This document shows positions 1 through 9,388 of a stretch of DNA of 64,000 nucleotides, one piece after another. Positions within the stretch are counted from its first letter, which is position 1, and each line of letters opens with the position of its first letter. The notes under the pieces are model-generated. The model had not been told where the DNA came from. It saw nothing but the letters and a program-made list of their open reading frames with translations, and did not search any database. Position numbers and translations under genes: made by a program. Source of the DNA: Stieleria sp. JC731 (GTDB lineage: Bacteria > Planctomycetota > Planctomycetia > Pirellulales > Pirellulaceae); the NCBI RefSeq assembly GCF_020966635.1, contig NZ_JAJKFQ010000002.1, forward strand, positions 930,001 to 994,000. Direction: 5' to 3'.

Positions 1-1
1 G

Positions 2-1996
2 TTAACTTCCGATGCCAGTTTCGACGCCGGGCACCAACTCTGCATCGATATTCTCACGAATGCCGGCGTGACTTCTGAAACACTCGAAACCAGCGGTGCC
101 TCACGGCTTGGCGAATGGGTGGATGACGTTTTTGTGGAACACTTGATCGCTAACCGGCAAGAACTGAAAGGTCGAGATCACGAACTACTAACGTACGAAA
201 ACTGGTTGCGAAATTCGATTAATGCGGGTCGCCCCGTCACGCTAGTTGGCGAACGAGGCGTTGGGAAGACGATTTTTGTGGAACACCTGGCTGCAAGTCT
301 CCAGCGGAAATTACCAGACCGGCAGTTTGCCATCCTGCGGCCCCACGCTTCAGTTTTCATGCAAGGCGAAGTGGATGCCGAATTGGAACTGCTAAGCCGA
401 ATGGCCATGGGAGATTCACGCATCTTTCTCATCTTCGACCAATTTGATGCAATGCTATCTCATGAAGTCTTTCGATTGGCTTTTGCGGAGTTCTTTGGCG
501 GCGCCTTGAGCTTTGGCGGACACCCAATGCTGTTTGTTTGTCGTCCGAACATGAATCTGAATGAGGTACTCTTTCGCGAAATTGAGAAAAAGCAACTTGC
601 GGAAATCGAGCCACGACATGTTGTTGAAGCAGTTGAACACAAGTTGTCGGGCGAGGCGAGAATTCAAAGCGAAGATGGTGAAGGCGAAGCCGAAAGTCAA
701 CGATTTGCAAAAGAAATCTTCCGGTTCTCCAGCCAATACTTTCCATCCGATGCTCAGCCTTTGGCTGCAGTACGGTTGCTTCAAAGCGTGACCGACCGAA
801 AGCCCAGGCAAGACAGTGGTTTACCCGACGTTTTATTTCAAGATCTAATTTCTACGGTTGCTACAGAAGCTGGTGTTGAGGAGCGTCAGTTGCAATCCGA
901 TCCTGATGAGTTCTACGCGACGATCCAATCGCAACTCGCTCAGGAAATTATCGGTCAAGAACATGCCGTAAAAACAATTTGCAACCGATTGGCAAAGTGG
1001 GAAAAAAAGAGTCGCGAGTTACTGACCATCTCAGCGACAACGCGACGCAATCGACTTGAGCCTGCCAGGATACTTTTGGTTGGCCCGCCGGGAATCGGGA
1101 AAACGGAAACTGCCCGTGCATTGGCAGATCTGCTGGGACGACCACTCCATCAATTTTCAATGAACCAATACGCGACAGAGATGGCTCGCACTAGTTTCAT
1201 TGGTGCCGATGTCGGTTATGAAGGAAGCGGGAAAACAGATACGATTTTCTCGCAGGTTCAGAAAACGCCCCGCTGTATAGTCCTATTAGACGAAATCGAG
1301 AAAGCACATCTGGATGTACAGAATATTTTGTTGGGCATTCTTGAGGGTGAAGGCAAAGACTACTCGGGTGCAATAACACGTTTCCACCAAACCATCTTCG
1401 TGATGACCAGCAACTACGCTGAACAGTTGATATCACGCAAGTACGAAACTGATCGCAAAGAAAAGACTCGCAGCGAGGTAGCTGCTTCACTCTCGACGCC
1501 GATCGTCAAGGTACTACTTCAGCAGGGCGCCTCTGCAGAAGTCGAACAAGAGATGGTGGAGTTTATCCGTGAAGCCTCGGAGCAAATCACAGCTGAGTTT
1601 CGTCAACAGCGAACGGAGTGGATGAACGCCGTCCGCGAAAAACGCGAATCCGACGCAACAAAAGCACGGGACCGATCCCTGGAACTGGTAGGCGCACATC
1701 TCCAGTATTCCGCCGCCGAGGCTGAGCTCACGAAATTGCGGGAAGGCAAGAGTATCGGTAGTGCCCTCTTGGACCGAGCAAACGACATTGTTGCCTACCT
1801 GCCATTCGTTCGACACGAAGAGGGTGATGTGAAACGGGCCGACGACTCGGATATAATTCAGGCTTTCGTGGATCGGTTCCTACCGCCGACGGAAGCGGGT
1901 AAAGACCGTGAACAGCAAGTGAACAACATAGCGGTCAAGGTGCCACATTTAGCATCGGTTCGCACTATCAAAACCATTGTAGAACAGTCAAGTTAA
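2..1996 (+). CDS. Double AAA+ Clp/HSP100-type ATPase, 5' end outside window
   Basis: Probable unfoldase or disassembly motor for the apparatus encoded downstream. Two nucleotide-binding domains are visible. Counting from the GTG at base 68, the first has Walker A GERGVGKT near residue 61 and Walker B IFLIFDQFD near 119; the second has Walker A GPPGIGKT near 339, Walker B CIVLLDEIEKAH near 403 and a sensor-1-like VMTSN near 445. A charged helical stretch follows (about 480-560). The frame is open, without a stop, from base 2 to that GTG and reads as plausible protein, so the real start is probably upstream and the gene is 5'-partial here. From the GTG it has 642 residues, shorter than ClpB or ClpV (about 850-880). 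It lies 19 bases before the next gene in a tight run of same-strand genes. Membership of the Clp superfamily is clear; a ClpV-like role is inferred from the neighbours. Confidence 0.85.
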   Translation, partial: LTSDASFDAGHQLCIDILTNAGVTSETLETSGASRLGEWVDDVFVEHLIANRQELKGRDHELLTYENWLRNSINAGRPVTLVGERGVGKTIFVEHLAASLQRKLPDRQFAILRPHASVFMQGEVDAELELLSRMAMGDSRIFLIFDQFDAMLSHEVFRLAFAEFFGGALSFGGHPMLFVCRPNMNLNEVLFREIEKKQLAEIEPRHVVEAVEHKLSGEARIQSEDGEGEAESQRFAKEIFRFSSQYFPSDAQPLAAVRLLQSVTDRKPRQDSGLPDVLFQDLISTVATEAGVEERQLQSDPDEFYATIQSQLAQEIIGQEHAVKTICNRLAKWEKKSRELLTISATTRRNRLEPARILLVGPPGIGKTETARALADLLGRPLHQFSMNQYATEMARTSFIGADVGYEGSGKTDTIFSQVQKTPRCIVLLDEIEKAHLDVQNILLGILEGEGKDYSGAITRFHQTIFVMTSNYAEQLISRKYETDRKEKTRSEVAASLSTPIVKVLLQQGASAEVEQEMVEFIREASEQITAEFRQQRTEWMNAVREKRESDATKARDRSLELVGAHLQYSAAEAELTKLREGKSIGSALLDRANDIVAYLPFVRHEEGDVKRADDSDIIQAFVDRFLPPTEAGKDREQQVNNIAVKVPHLASVRTIKTIVEQSS

Positions 1997-2015
1997 AGCG
2001 ATTGGACCTTATGTC

Positions 2016-5000
2016 ATGTCATACCTGAAGAACTTAACCCTGCTCGGCAAATTCTCGAACGCAGCAGGTGCGATCATCCCTTTGTCGGGAGCTGATTTGA
2101 GCAAAGACGGATTCATTGCGAAAGTTCAACCTACGGTAACTCGTGAGATTGTTTCAGCGACGGCCGGCGGTAGGAGTTTTCGTTACTATCGACTCGTTCC
2201 TCCGTATGGAGTGAATGCGCAGGAGCAGGCAAAATTAAACAAAGACGATCCAAGTTTCGCGATTTCCGAGAAACTCATTCACCTGAGTCTTTCAGATATC
2301 GAGTTGGGCGGTGCTCAGACCGAAGAAAACCTTCGAGCATACGCGGTGCAAGGTGGCAAATTCTTTGCGGAGCTTGTCGCTTCTCTTGATACGATCAGTC
2401 AATACAACCACGGCAACTTTTCCCAAGCCGTACTTCAAGTCGCGTCGGCATGGATTGAGCAGCAGGGCGCACTCGGCCACGCAGCTTTCGCTGAGGCGAT
2501 GTTAGACCAAGATCTATCAGATGCAATTGTTGGCTATCTCAGTTGTACACAACAAGATGATGTTACGGGCCGCGAAAGAGAGTTGACAAATTTTGCAAAG
2601 CAAGCAGGGCTGTCTGCTGCAGATGCAGCTGCGTGCCTGAGCGCTGCAGAGTCATGCCGAGAAGCTTTTCACTCACCTACCCTGGCAGACAATCTCCGTA
2701 GTGCAATAAGTTCGTCTACGGTTGGCGACGGCAGAAATCTAAACAGTTATAGGCCGTTTGGAGATTGGAATGGACCTAGAGAAGACTTTTTCGAGGCATT
2801 CAAGCAGTACATCAAAGCAAGGGCATTACTGGAAAATTTCATCGCGAACGTTTCAAAACATGCCTACGTGATGTTATTCCTCCTTAGCAAATACACCAGT
2901 GACCCCTTGCCGTTGACAGCTACGATTCTACTGAATGGTCCCACCATCACTGAGACCATCTTGAATACAGCTGTTCTTAGTCAGAACAATCGTCGTCATG
3001 GTCTACCGGCGGGGGAAGATGAAGAGAGTGTTCGGAGGGCTGTTGGCGAAGGTGTAAATCGAAAACTGCCAGACAACATCGTGCTAACCGAGGACGAAAA
3101 AAGCCGTCACAAATCAACGAAATTGGAGCTTGAAAAATATGTTATGCTGCGGTTCATACCGCTCGAAATTACGACACGAGATGCATTTCTGCAGGAAGCT
3201 GAACTGGAGTTCGCAAGTACGGTGCATCGAATCCTCGACGACAAATCACTGAAGCTCGTTGCGGAACTCGCCAAATCCCTCGAAGGTTTTGCAAATGAAG
3301 CGCGCGCTACGTACTCAATCGCGGCAGGTGATGCGCATGCAGTAAAGGAATCGCTTTTCGCGGCGCTGAATAGTGTCGGCTTGCCCAAAAAACAATCAGA
3401 GAAATATCAGTCGTCAGTCGATGATCTGAAGCAACGAATCCAGATCGCGATTAACGATGGTACGGTAACGTCTTACGCCAAATTAGCGGAAGAGATCTCT
3501 GCGACCCTTAACATTATTAAAGCGAAAGCTATACAAGCTGATCAGGCGGGGACCGACGCGTTACTCTCAAAGACTAAGCGCTATTCAATCAATCTTCGTA
3601 CGCGCATTGATGTGCTTGGCAGCCGGAAATCAGGGGCGCCTGGTAACGCACTTGCGCTCGACGCAGCTTCTGTCGCCCGGGTTGAACCAATTGAGACCAA
3701 CGATGCAGTTGAGCCAACCGAACAAGTGCAGGCTCAAACAGCCGAAGAAGCTGAACAAGCAAATGCACCAAACGCCCGGCTCAAGAAATACCGAGAACGA
3801 AATCAGCGAAGCTATTCCATACGCCGCAGCACGCCGTTGACCTCTCAGGCCTCCACGGCAAAAGCGGCCGTGAGACCAAACGAAAAGGCTGCATATAAAA
3901 CACAAGTGGAGTTTCCGGGTGGGACAGCCGAAGTCAAGGTTGGAAAAGGAAGCGAAATAGAGGTTGATGTGAAACCCAAGTCCCTTGGTTTCGACGATCT
4001 TGCGGATCAGAACAAGTCCAGCGAGCTGTCAGCGACTGGTGTTATCGTCAATGAAGATGGTACAGAGGTAGGTTCGTACCAGAAGAGTGCGGATGGCACA
4101 ATCGAGTCCACTGTCCCCAACAACCTGGACAAACAGAAATGCATGTGGGTTAGTGGTTCCGTTTCAATTGATAGCAGCAAAGAGATAAAGGACATTCCAC
4201 ATTTTTGCGTGCTCACTTACGAAGATCTTGGCGGAACCGCCGGGGTAGACGTAGACTTCAAATCTTTTGTGGGCAGACTTAACAGCGAGATGTTCAAGAA
4301 TGCGACCGCTGTCGAGCATCTCGATCAAGACGGTACCGCAAAAGTCGCACCAACTCTGAATCTAGCAACCGCAACCGTCGTTTTCAGCTCGGCGTTTGTC
4401 GAAGGTGATGTTCTAAAGATCATCGTAAGTAGCAATGACGTTGCCGACACAAAGCTTTACGCGTTCCAGCAACTTACGGCAAAGGACTGTGAGCATGGAC
4501 AGTGTGGTATCTCGGAAGTTCGTATTCATTCAACCGCGACTCTTTTTGATGAATTGCAAATGACGGAGTCGGCAGTTCGACTTGACGGCAAGGAAATACC
4601 AGATGCGATAAAAGTTTCGGACTCGACATTAACGCTTAGGCTCCCGGAGAAACAATTCTTTTTCCCTGGCCAGTCCCTTGAATTTTCAGGCAAGAAGACT
4701 CTAAAAGTCAGCGAGTTGAATTTGAAGTCGCGAACTGGTGACGCTGTAACTGACGCTGTCGATACACCGACGATCCAATCGGAGTTAGGCGAGATTGACT
4801 GGGGACGCCTTTGCTACGACGTAACCTTGACAGAAAGTCTGATGGCGAACGAGTTTCGAGAGGCGAACCGCGACTCGTTGGATTACTGGCCCTGTTATCA
4901 TCGTGCCAGAAAATTCCGGGAGCAGACGCTTGCATCACATCCCGACTCGGTACCGTTCGAAGAAGTGGATTTGGGAGTCACCTTGGAAGTCATTGCACGA

Positions 5001-6107
5001 ATGTTGCGCGTGTTTGGAAACAACCAGGATTATTTCGAACCCGGAAAAAGTGACAATCTGCCGATCGACAAATTAGACCTTAGTCAATGCTTTCCAATTA
5101 GCACCCCTGGCGAACTCGTCAATATCATCAAGCAATTCGAACTCATCTGTAATGAAGATCGACGCGTGGATGAGTTCCGCAGGGATATTCACAATGCGAT
5201 GGGCGCAGTCGAAGCATTGAAGGGCAGCGACTCACGAGTAACGATCATCAACCAGACGCTGAGCGAGGCTGCGAGCAATGTGAACCGTACGTACCCGAAC
5301 CGGAACTTTTTTGTTGAGCATCCCAGCTCTTTCATTTTCGCACACGGTCACGCGGGACAAGTTATTGGGAATGGTACGGCGAACGCCTATGAAGAAATTC
5401 GTGGTGGCATGAAACTGGCGCTATCTGATTACGACAACTGTTCAGAATTCCGTCACCCAATTTTCACAACGGATGCGATGACCGCATTCGCTGATTGCTG
5501 GTTCATTGATGCGAACCGATGGGATGCACTTCCAAACACAGTAGGCAGTGACGTAAATCTCGTGGAGCTTCGAGTGCGACGAGACGAAGACGGAAATCTG
5601 CAAGGTGTTCAAATACCAAACGCGTTGGCGTGCGTCGCAGCCCTCGTTCATAGTGGGTGCGTTATTGGCAATCATTGGAGGGACGTTGTTGGCAACGTCA
5701 AGGCGGACTTAAGTTTCGGAGATGCCGTTCGAAAATGCTTAATGCAACCCTTCAACATCAGTGCTCGTAATAGCCAGATATTGAGCACCTCAATTTGGGT
5801 CACACTGGCAAATCAAGCAGTTAAGAATGTTGCATTCGCGAGGTGGTGCAAACTTGAAGACTGCTCATGGAGTTTTACAGACCACATCGCTGTGGCATGG
5901 TGCGGAAACGGAAAACCTCCGCAATCCAACGATCCAAACCTCCAATTGGGAGCGGCCAATTTCCCGGATCTGTGGGAGGCAAACTTCGTTGCAAATAATT
6001 TGGCGGCCTTTCTAGCTTCAGTAGCCGTGCTCGCGCCAAATGGAGAGCCGCTAGACGCACAGTCGGATTTGACTTTAGATGATCTGCTTCAATTCAACAA
6101 GTTATAG
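2016..6107 (+). CDS. Giant 1363-residue protein of unknown family
   Basis: Not recognised. No signal peptide or membrane span is evident, so it is probably cytoplasmic or a structural component. By composition it falls into three parts: a mostly helical N-terminal half (1 to about 530), a low-complexity linker rich in Ala, Glu and Gln (about 545-620), a beta-rich stretch (about 620-930), then a second mixed or helical part to the end. The last 350 residues are relatively rich in Cys, Trp and Asn. It sits between the Clp-type ATPase (19 bases before) and a 294-residue unknown (9 bases after), so co-transcription is very likely. Its size and position suit a core structural protein. I looked for type VI TssB/TssC or phage sheath signatures and saw none, so no function is assigned. 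The ATG at 2016 is preceded only by weak purine-rich sequence. Confidence 0.75.
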   Translation: MSYLKNLTLLGKFSNAAGAIIPLSGADLSKDGFIAKVQPTVTREIVSATAGGRSFRYYRLVPPYGVNAQEQAKLNKDDPSFAISEKLIHLSLSDIELGGAQTEENLRAYAVQGGKFFAELVASLDTISQYNHGNFSQAVLQVASAWIEQQGALGHAAFAEAMLDQDLSDAIVGYLSCTQQDDVTGRERELTNFAKQAGLSAADAAACLSAAESCREAFHSPTLADNLRSAISSSTVGDGRNLNSYRPFGDWNGPREDFFEAFKQYIKARALLENFIANVSKHAYVMLFLLSKYTSDPLPLTATILLNGPTITETILNTAVLSQNNRRHGLPAGEDEESVRRAVGEGVNRKLPDNIVLTEDEKSRHKSTKLELEKYVMLRFIPLEITTRDAFLQEAELEFASTVHRILDDKSLKLVAELAKSLEGFANEARATYSIAAGDAHAVKESLFAALNSVGLPKKQSEKYQSSVDDLKQRIQIAINDGTVTSYAKLAEEISATLNIIKAKAIQADQAGTDALLSKTKRYSINLRTRIDVLGSRKSGAPGNALALDAASVARVEPIETNDAVEPTEQVQAQTAEEAEQANAPNARLKKYRERNQRSYSIRRSTPLTSQASTAKAAVRPNEKAAYKTQVEFPGGTAEVKVGKGSEIEVDVKPKSLGFDDLADQNKSSELSATGVIVNEDGTEVGSYQKSADGTIESTVPNNLDKQKCMWVSGSVSIDSSKEIKDIPHFCVLTYEDLGGTAGVDVDFKSFVGRLNSEMFKNATAVEHLDQDGTAKVAPTLNLATATVVFSSAFVEGDVLKIIVSSNDVADTKLYAFQQLTAKDCEHGQCGISEVRIHSTATLFDELQMTESAVRLDGKEIPDAIKVSDSTLTLRLPEKQFFFPGQSLEFSGKKTLKVSELNLKSRTGDAVTDAVDTPTIQSELGEIDWGRLCYDVTLTESLMANEFREANRDSLDYWPCYHRARKFREQTLASHPDSVPFEEVDLGVTLEVIARMLRVFGNNQDYFEPGKSDNLPIDKLDLSQCFPISTPGELVNIIKQFELICNEDRRVDEFRRDIHNAMGAVEALKGSDSRVTIINQTLSEAASNVNRTYPNRNFFVEHPSSFIFAHGHAGQVIGNGTANAYEEIRGGMKLALSDYDNCSEFRHPIFTTDAMTAFADCWFIDANRWDALPNTVGSDVNLVELRVRRDEDGNLQGVQIPNALACVAALVHSGCVIGNHWRDVVGNVKADLSFGDAVRKCLMQPFNISARNSQILSTSIWVTLANQAVKNVAFARWCKLEDCSWSFTDHIAVAWCGNGKPPQSNDPNLQLGAANFPDLWEANFVANNLAAFLASVAVLAPNGEPLDAQSDLTLDDLLQFNKL

Positions 6108-6116
6108 GAAGAGACG

Positions 6117-7001
6117 ATGGCTTACACGTACTCGATGACCTCAGTAAACCGCGGAGCAATTTCGCCTCTTGTTGGTTTTATGTTCGTCCACGGATGGGAG
6201 ATAAATGCGGCAGGAATCGCACGCCAGTTACTAGGAGGCACCAAGCCTAATGAATACGGCTACCTATTAGCTGCGGTGAATTGCGAGTCGGACAAGAGCA
6301 TTGTCATTCCGGCGAACAGATCGAACCCGGGATGGGGTGACATGACACTAACGATGAATGAATCAGGAGGTGGTGCGACCTTTCATGGGATCGAGTATTT
6401 GTGGGGGACTAATGGTGAATTCGCCAACGAACGAGGAATCGGGATTTTGCTGTTTCAGTTCACGGGCATCGAACTTACCGGGTGGCGAGAAATTCAATCA
6501 GCGAAATGGTTAGGTGGATTTCCAACAACAGCAACGACGAAGCCAAATCTCGGCAGCAGTTTTAGCGAAGGCGTTGCCCCCGCCAAAACTGTCGACAGCA
6601 TCTATCACCCTCGTTACTTCGACAACAGCACTGGCACATATGCTGCAAGCATTTCTAGGGGCTTTTTGAATAATGCGATTCATGCATTGATATCGGGTGC
6701 TGGAGTACCCACCAATTGGAATTTGCTTGGAGACGATGTTACGCCTGGACACGGTATTGGTGGCAGCTTCCACATGGTCAATCAAGGGTGCTTTAAGTCT
6801 CTGGGGTGGTGGGATTTTGAGGACATCAGCGAATTCGTGACGAATCCAGATGTAGTTGGTTTGCGAAAGCACATAGTTCGCACTGTAGGGCTGTATGGAA
6901 AGCATCCACGTAACCTGGAGAATGTGGACAGGCACGATGTACACAACATCAATGTTTCCGATGACCCTTCCGTAGAAACTCTGTACATCAAACTTAGATA
7001 G
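6117..7001 (+). CDS. Unknown 294-residue protein of the injection-like cluster
   Basis: Not recognised. It is soluble-looking, rich in Gly, Asn, Thr and aromatic residues, with many short beta-like segments and few charged helices. That composition is common in phage and secretion-system structural proteins, but it is not diagnostic. The ATG follows a good Shine-Dalgarno stretch (GGAAGAG) that lies between the previous stop and this start, 9 bases in all. The next gene starts 25 bases after its stop. A tube or baseplate role would fit the context but is only a guess. Confidence 0.7.
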   Translation: MAYTYSMTSVNRGAISPLVGFMFVHGWEINAAGIARQLLGGTKPNEYGYLLAAVNCESDKSIVIPANRSNPGWGDMTLTMNESGGGATFHGIEYLWGTNGEFANERGIGILLFQFTGIELTGWREIQSAKWLGGFPTTATTKPNLGSSFSEGVAPAKTVDSIYHPRYFDNSTGTYAASISRGFLNNAIHALISGAGVPTNWNLLGDDVTPGHGIGGSFHMVNQGCFKSLGWWDFEDISEFVTNPDVVGLRKHIVRTVGLYGKHPRNLENVDRHDVHNINVSDDPSVETLYIKLR

Positions 7002-7026
7002 TCTGCTTGCATTGCTTGGAGATCAA

Positions 7027-8490
7027 ATGCCTACGCGAATCTTGGATAAAAACGGACAAGCGATCGACGAAGATACGGCGTGGTGCCGTCTCGTTGTTGA
7101 GCTCAATTGCCCCGCGACAGTAGAATTTGCGGTGGCGGGTGCAAGCCCTGAAGATGTCGCGAAAGTTGCTTGTGGTACAACAGCATTAGCTGTTGCCCGA
7201 GAGACTGAAATTGATTTTGGGACAGTGTACGGCATTGGCATGCGATGTGGACTGCGAGGTAGTGACTTCGCTTTTTGGAATTCGCGCCCGCTTGACCACC
7301 GTCCTGAAAAAAGCGTCGTTTTTCAACAGTCCGAAAATGAACAGTCGACAGCATTTCTTGGGCGGGTGTTTTGCGATGCGATCCAGGTACCGGTCGATCA
7401 AGACTTTTTCCATGAACACCTTTCTCCCCTTTCGTGCATCATACGGCCATGCGATCTGTCACATCGAGAACTGTTTGCTCAGCTTACCGGATTCTTGAAC
7501 AAGAGTACGTCAAGAGTAATTGGCTGGAATCACTTTTATCGTGCTGAGGGGGCTCAGCTTACGAACTTTATGGACTGGATTGCTCTCCCTGCGACTGAAC
7601 AATACCCGAATATCGCGGAGTTCTCCGATGGCGTTGTAACCGGCTGGCAAGCCAATCCACAAGTGCCAGAGATGCTGCAAGGTCCCTATTGGATGGCAAC
7701 GAATGTTCGGAGATACATTCGGTCAGGTGACGAGAATGATTTTCCGGAATTAATGTATGTGCTGAAGGGCAGTTACGAACCTGCTGGTGATGATTTCCGC
7801 AATTTGATCCCTGGCTGCTATCGCATGGGGCAACGGCTGTTTGCTTGCCTGCGTGTAGAGATTTCCTTCTTCCGTCAAGACCAAGTTAACGCGATTGGCG
7901 CTGCAAGAAGTCCCGTTGAAGTGTCTGCGTACTTCGCTCCGCTAGAAAACGTGCATTTTTCTTATCCTTCTTTAAGCGAGGCCGAACTGCGTCTCCCCTT
8001 CAGCCTCGGCGGTTGGAATGAAGATGGCTCGTTGCTGCAGATTCAACCAGGTGACGACAACTCCTGGGTGCTTGGGCACGAAGGTACAGAACACGTGGAT
8101 AGCGAAGGCCATTTGCTGGCTGAACTTCACACCCCATTCCCGCCCGACGATGAGCGAGCTGGACTTTATGTTACGCCGAGAACACAAATGAAATATCGGG
8201 TGCGTATCAGCAACGGCAGCGTTCCCGAGATTCATGGCGGGCCAACCCGCAAGTTCGAACAACTTGAGAATCGCGATGTGACACTCAATGCAACGACCGC
8301 TACGGTTAACTGCGATTCTGCCAAAACCGAACTTTCGGAACAGCATGGCTTGGATATTTCGGCTACCAAAGCCAAGGTTCATGCCAGTTCAAAAATGGAA
8401 GTCAAAAGCAACCTCGACGTCTCGGAAAACGCGACGGTTCAGGGCGAAGAGTTAAAGCTTCACGGCAATCTCAAGATCGCAAGCAACTAA
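7027..8490 (+). CDS. Spike-like protein with C-terminal beta-helical repeat tail
   Basis: A 487-residue protein. The first 400 residues are not recognised. From about residue 408 to the end the chain is a short-period pattern of alternating hydrophobic and polar residues (for example DVTLNATTATVNC, then AKVHASSKMEVKSNLDV, then KLHGNLKIASN). This resembles the C-terminal triple-stranded beta-helix of VgrG and phage gp5 spikes. A canonical VgrG OB-fold segment is not visible. The ATG at 7027 is preferred to the TTG at 7012 because GGAG lies just before it. It sits 13 bases ahead of a PAAR-like gene, the order expected for a spike followed by its tip. The spike-like tail is seen in the sequence; the VgrG-type function is inferred. 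Confidence 0.6.
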   Translation: MPTRILDKNGQAIDEDTAWCRLVVELNCPATVEFAVAGASPEDVAKVACGTTALAVARETEIDFGTVYGIGMRCGLRGSDFAFWNSRPLDHRPEKSVVFQQSENEQSTAFLGRVFCDAIQVPVDQDFFHEHLSPLSCIIRPCDLSHRELFAQLTGFLNKSTSRVIGWNHFYRAEGAQLTNFMDWIALPATEQYPNIAEFSDGVVTGWQANPQVPEMLQGPYWMATNVRRYIRSGDENDFPELMYVLKGSYEPAGDDFRNLIPGCYRMGQRLFACLRVEISFFRQDQVNAIGAARSPVEVSAYFAPLENVHFSYPSLSEAELRLPFSLGGWNEDGSLLQIQPGDDNSWVLGHEGTEHVDSEGHLLAELHTPFPPDDERAGLYVTPRTQMKYRVRISNGSVPEIHGGPTRKFEQLENRDVTLNATTATVNCDSAKTELSEQHGLDISATKAKVHASSKMEVKSNLDVSENATVQGEELKLHGNLKIASN

Positions 8491-8503
8491 ACAGGACGCC
8501 TCA

Positions 8504-9352
8504 ATGCGATATTTAACCCATCGTGATCAGTTTGTGTGTATCCACGGTGGCGTGGTGACGTTTACGGTCGACGAGGATTCTTTGCGTTGCACTGTTGGGG
8601 GTAACGATGGCAGGATTTTGCTTGAGGAGGAGGTCAAGGGAATCGAGCTCGCCAACTACTGCACAGCTCAGCCTCCGGTTCCGAAATGTTGTAAAGTTCT
8701 TGCAATCGTACCAAACAATCCCGACAAATTTCGCATCAATGGCAAGCGGCCAGTTGTTGAGGGCGCGTTGATTCTGACCAATAACGGTCCGCTGCTGCAC
8801 TCCCAGCCCGATGGTTTGGCATCTCAGAAGTTTGCGATGTTTCAACCACTCTTAACTACGGACGCGGACGATTCATCGCAATCCAAGGACAACGGTTCGC
8901 CTGCTGAAGAGTCAGAAAAGAAGAACTATCTGATTCACGTTCAATGCCGCTTGAACGGGGATCAACTTCTCGCGTCGCGTCCTTACCGGATTTTGATCGA
9001 CGGCCAGCCAGCAATCGAGGGCAAGAGCACAGATGTGCAAGGGGTCATCAAGGAGAATGTCGAGCTCGTAGTAACTGGTGGATCCCGAGCTTACATCGAA
9101 GTCGAATCCCCTTCCGGCGGAGCGGTCATCTTTGGCGTTCACTTTATTGAACAGCCAATGAGTAGGCCTTCGCTCGTCGCGAATCTTGGCTTCGATCCAG
9201 GTGCGTCGCAATCGCTCGACAGCTTTTTTTCGAAGAATGGCGAATCTTGCAATCGCGATTGGCTGGGAGAAACCGAGTTGGCGGTGCTGGAGTTGGATCG
9301 TGAGAAAAGCGATGATCGGGATTCGGCCGACGAAGATAGCCGCCTTGCGTAG
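8504..9352 (+). CDS. PAAR-like spike-tip protein with C-terminal beta domain
   Basis: A 282-residue protein. Residues 1 to about 105 follow the plan of PAAR-like tip proteins of phage tails and contractile injection systems: an early CIHGG (12-16), a GG-containing turn, a central Cys cluster (YCTAQPPVPKCC, about 52-63), then a NGKRPV segment and a strand ending near LTNNGPL. After a charged linker (about 125-140) comes a second beta domain with YRILIDGQ and EGKSTDVQG near 160-180. That form, an 'ID-G ... G-TD--G' pattern, is often seen in tail and effector proteins. The acidic tail after 250 is probably disordered. The ATG has AGGA upstream. The following gene starts 36 bases later and could be cargo carried on this tip. 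The PAAR-like call rests on pattern, not alignment. Confidence 0.6.
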   Translation: MRYLTHRDQFVCIHGGVVTFTVDEDSLRCTVGGNDGRILLEEEVKGIELANYCTAQPPVPKCCKVLAIVPNNPDKFRINGKRPVVEGALILTNNGPLLHSQPDGLASQKFAMFQPLLTTDADDSSQSKDNGSPAEESEKKNYLIHVQCRLNGDQLLASRPYRILIDGQPAIEGKSTDVQGVIKENVELVVTGGSRAYIEVESPSGGAVIFGVHFIEQPMSRPSLVANLGFDPGASQSLDSFFSKNGESCNRDWLGETELAVLELDREKSDDRDSADEDSRLA

Positions 9353-9388
9353 GCCGGTGATTGATTCACAAAGCAGAAGGTACGAGCG

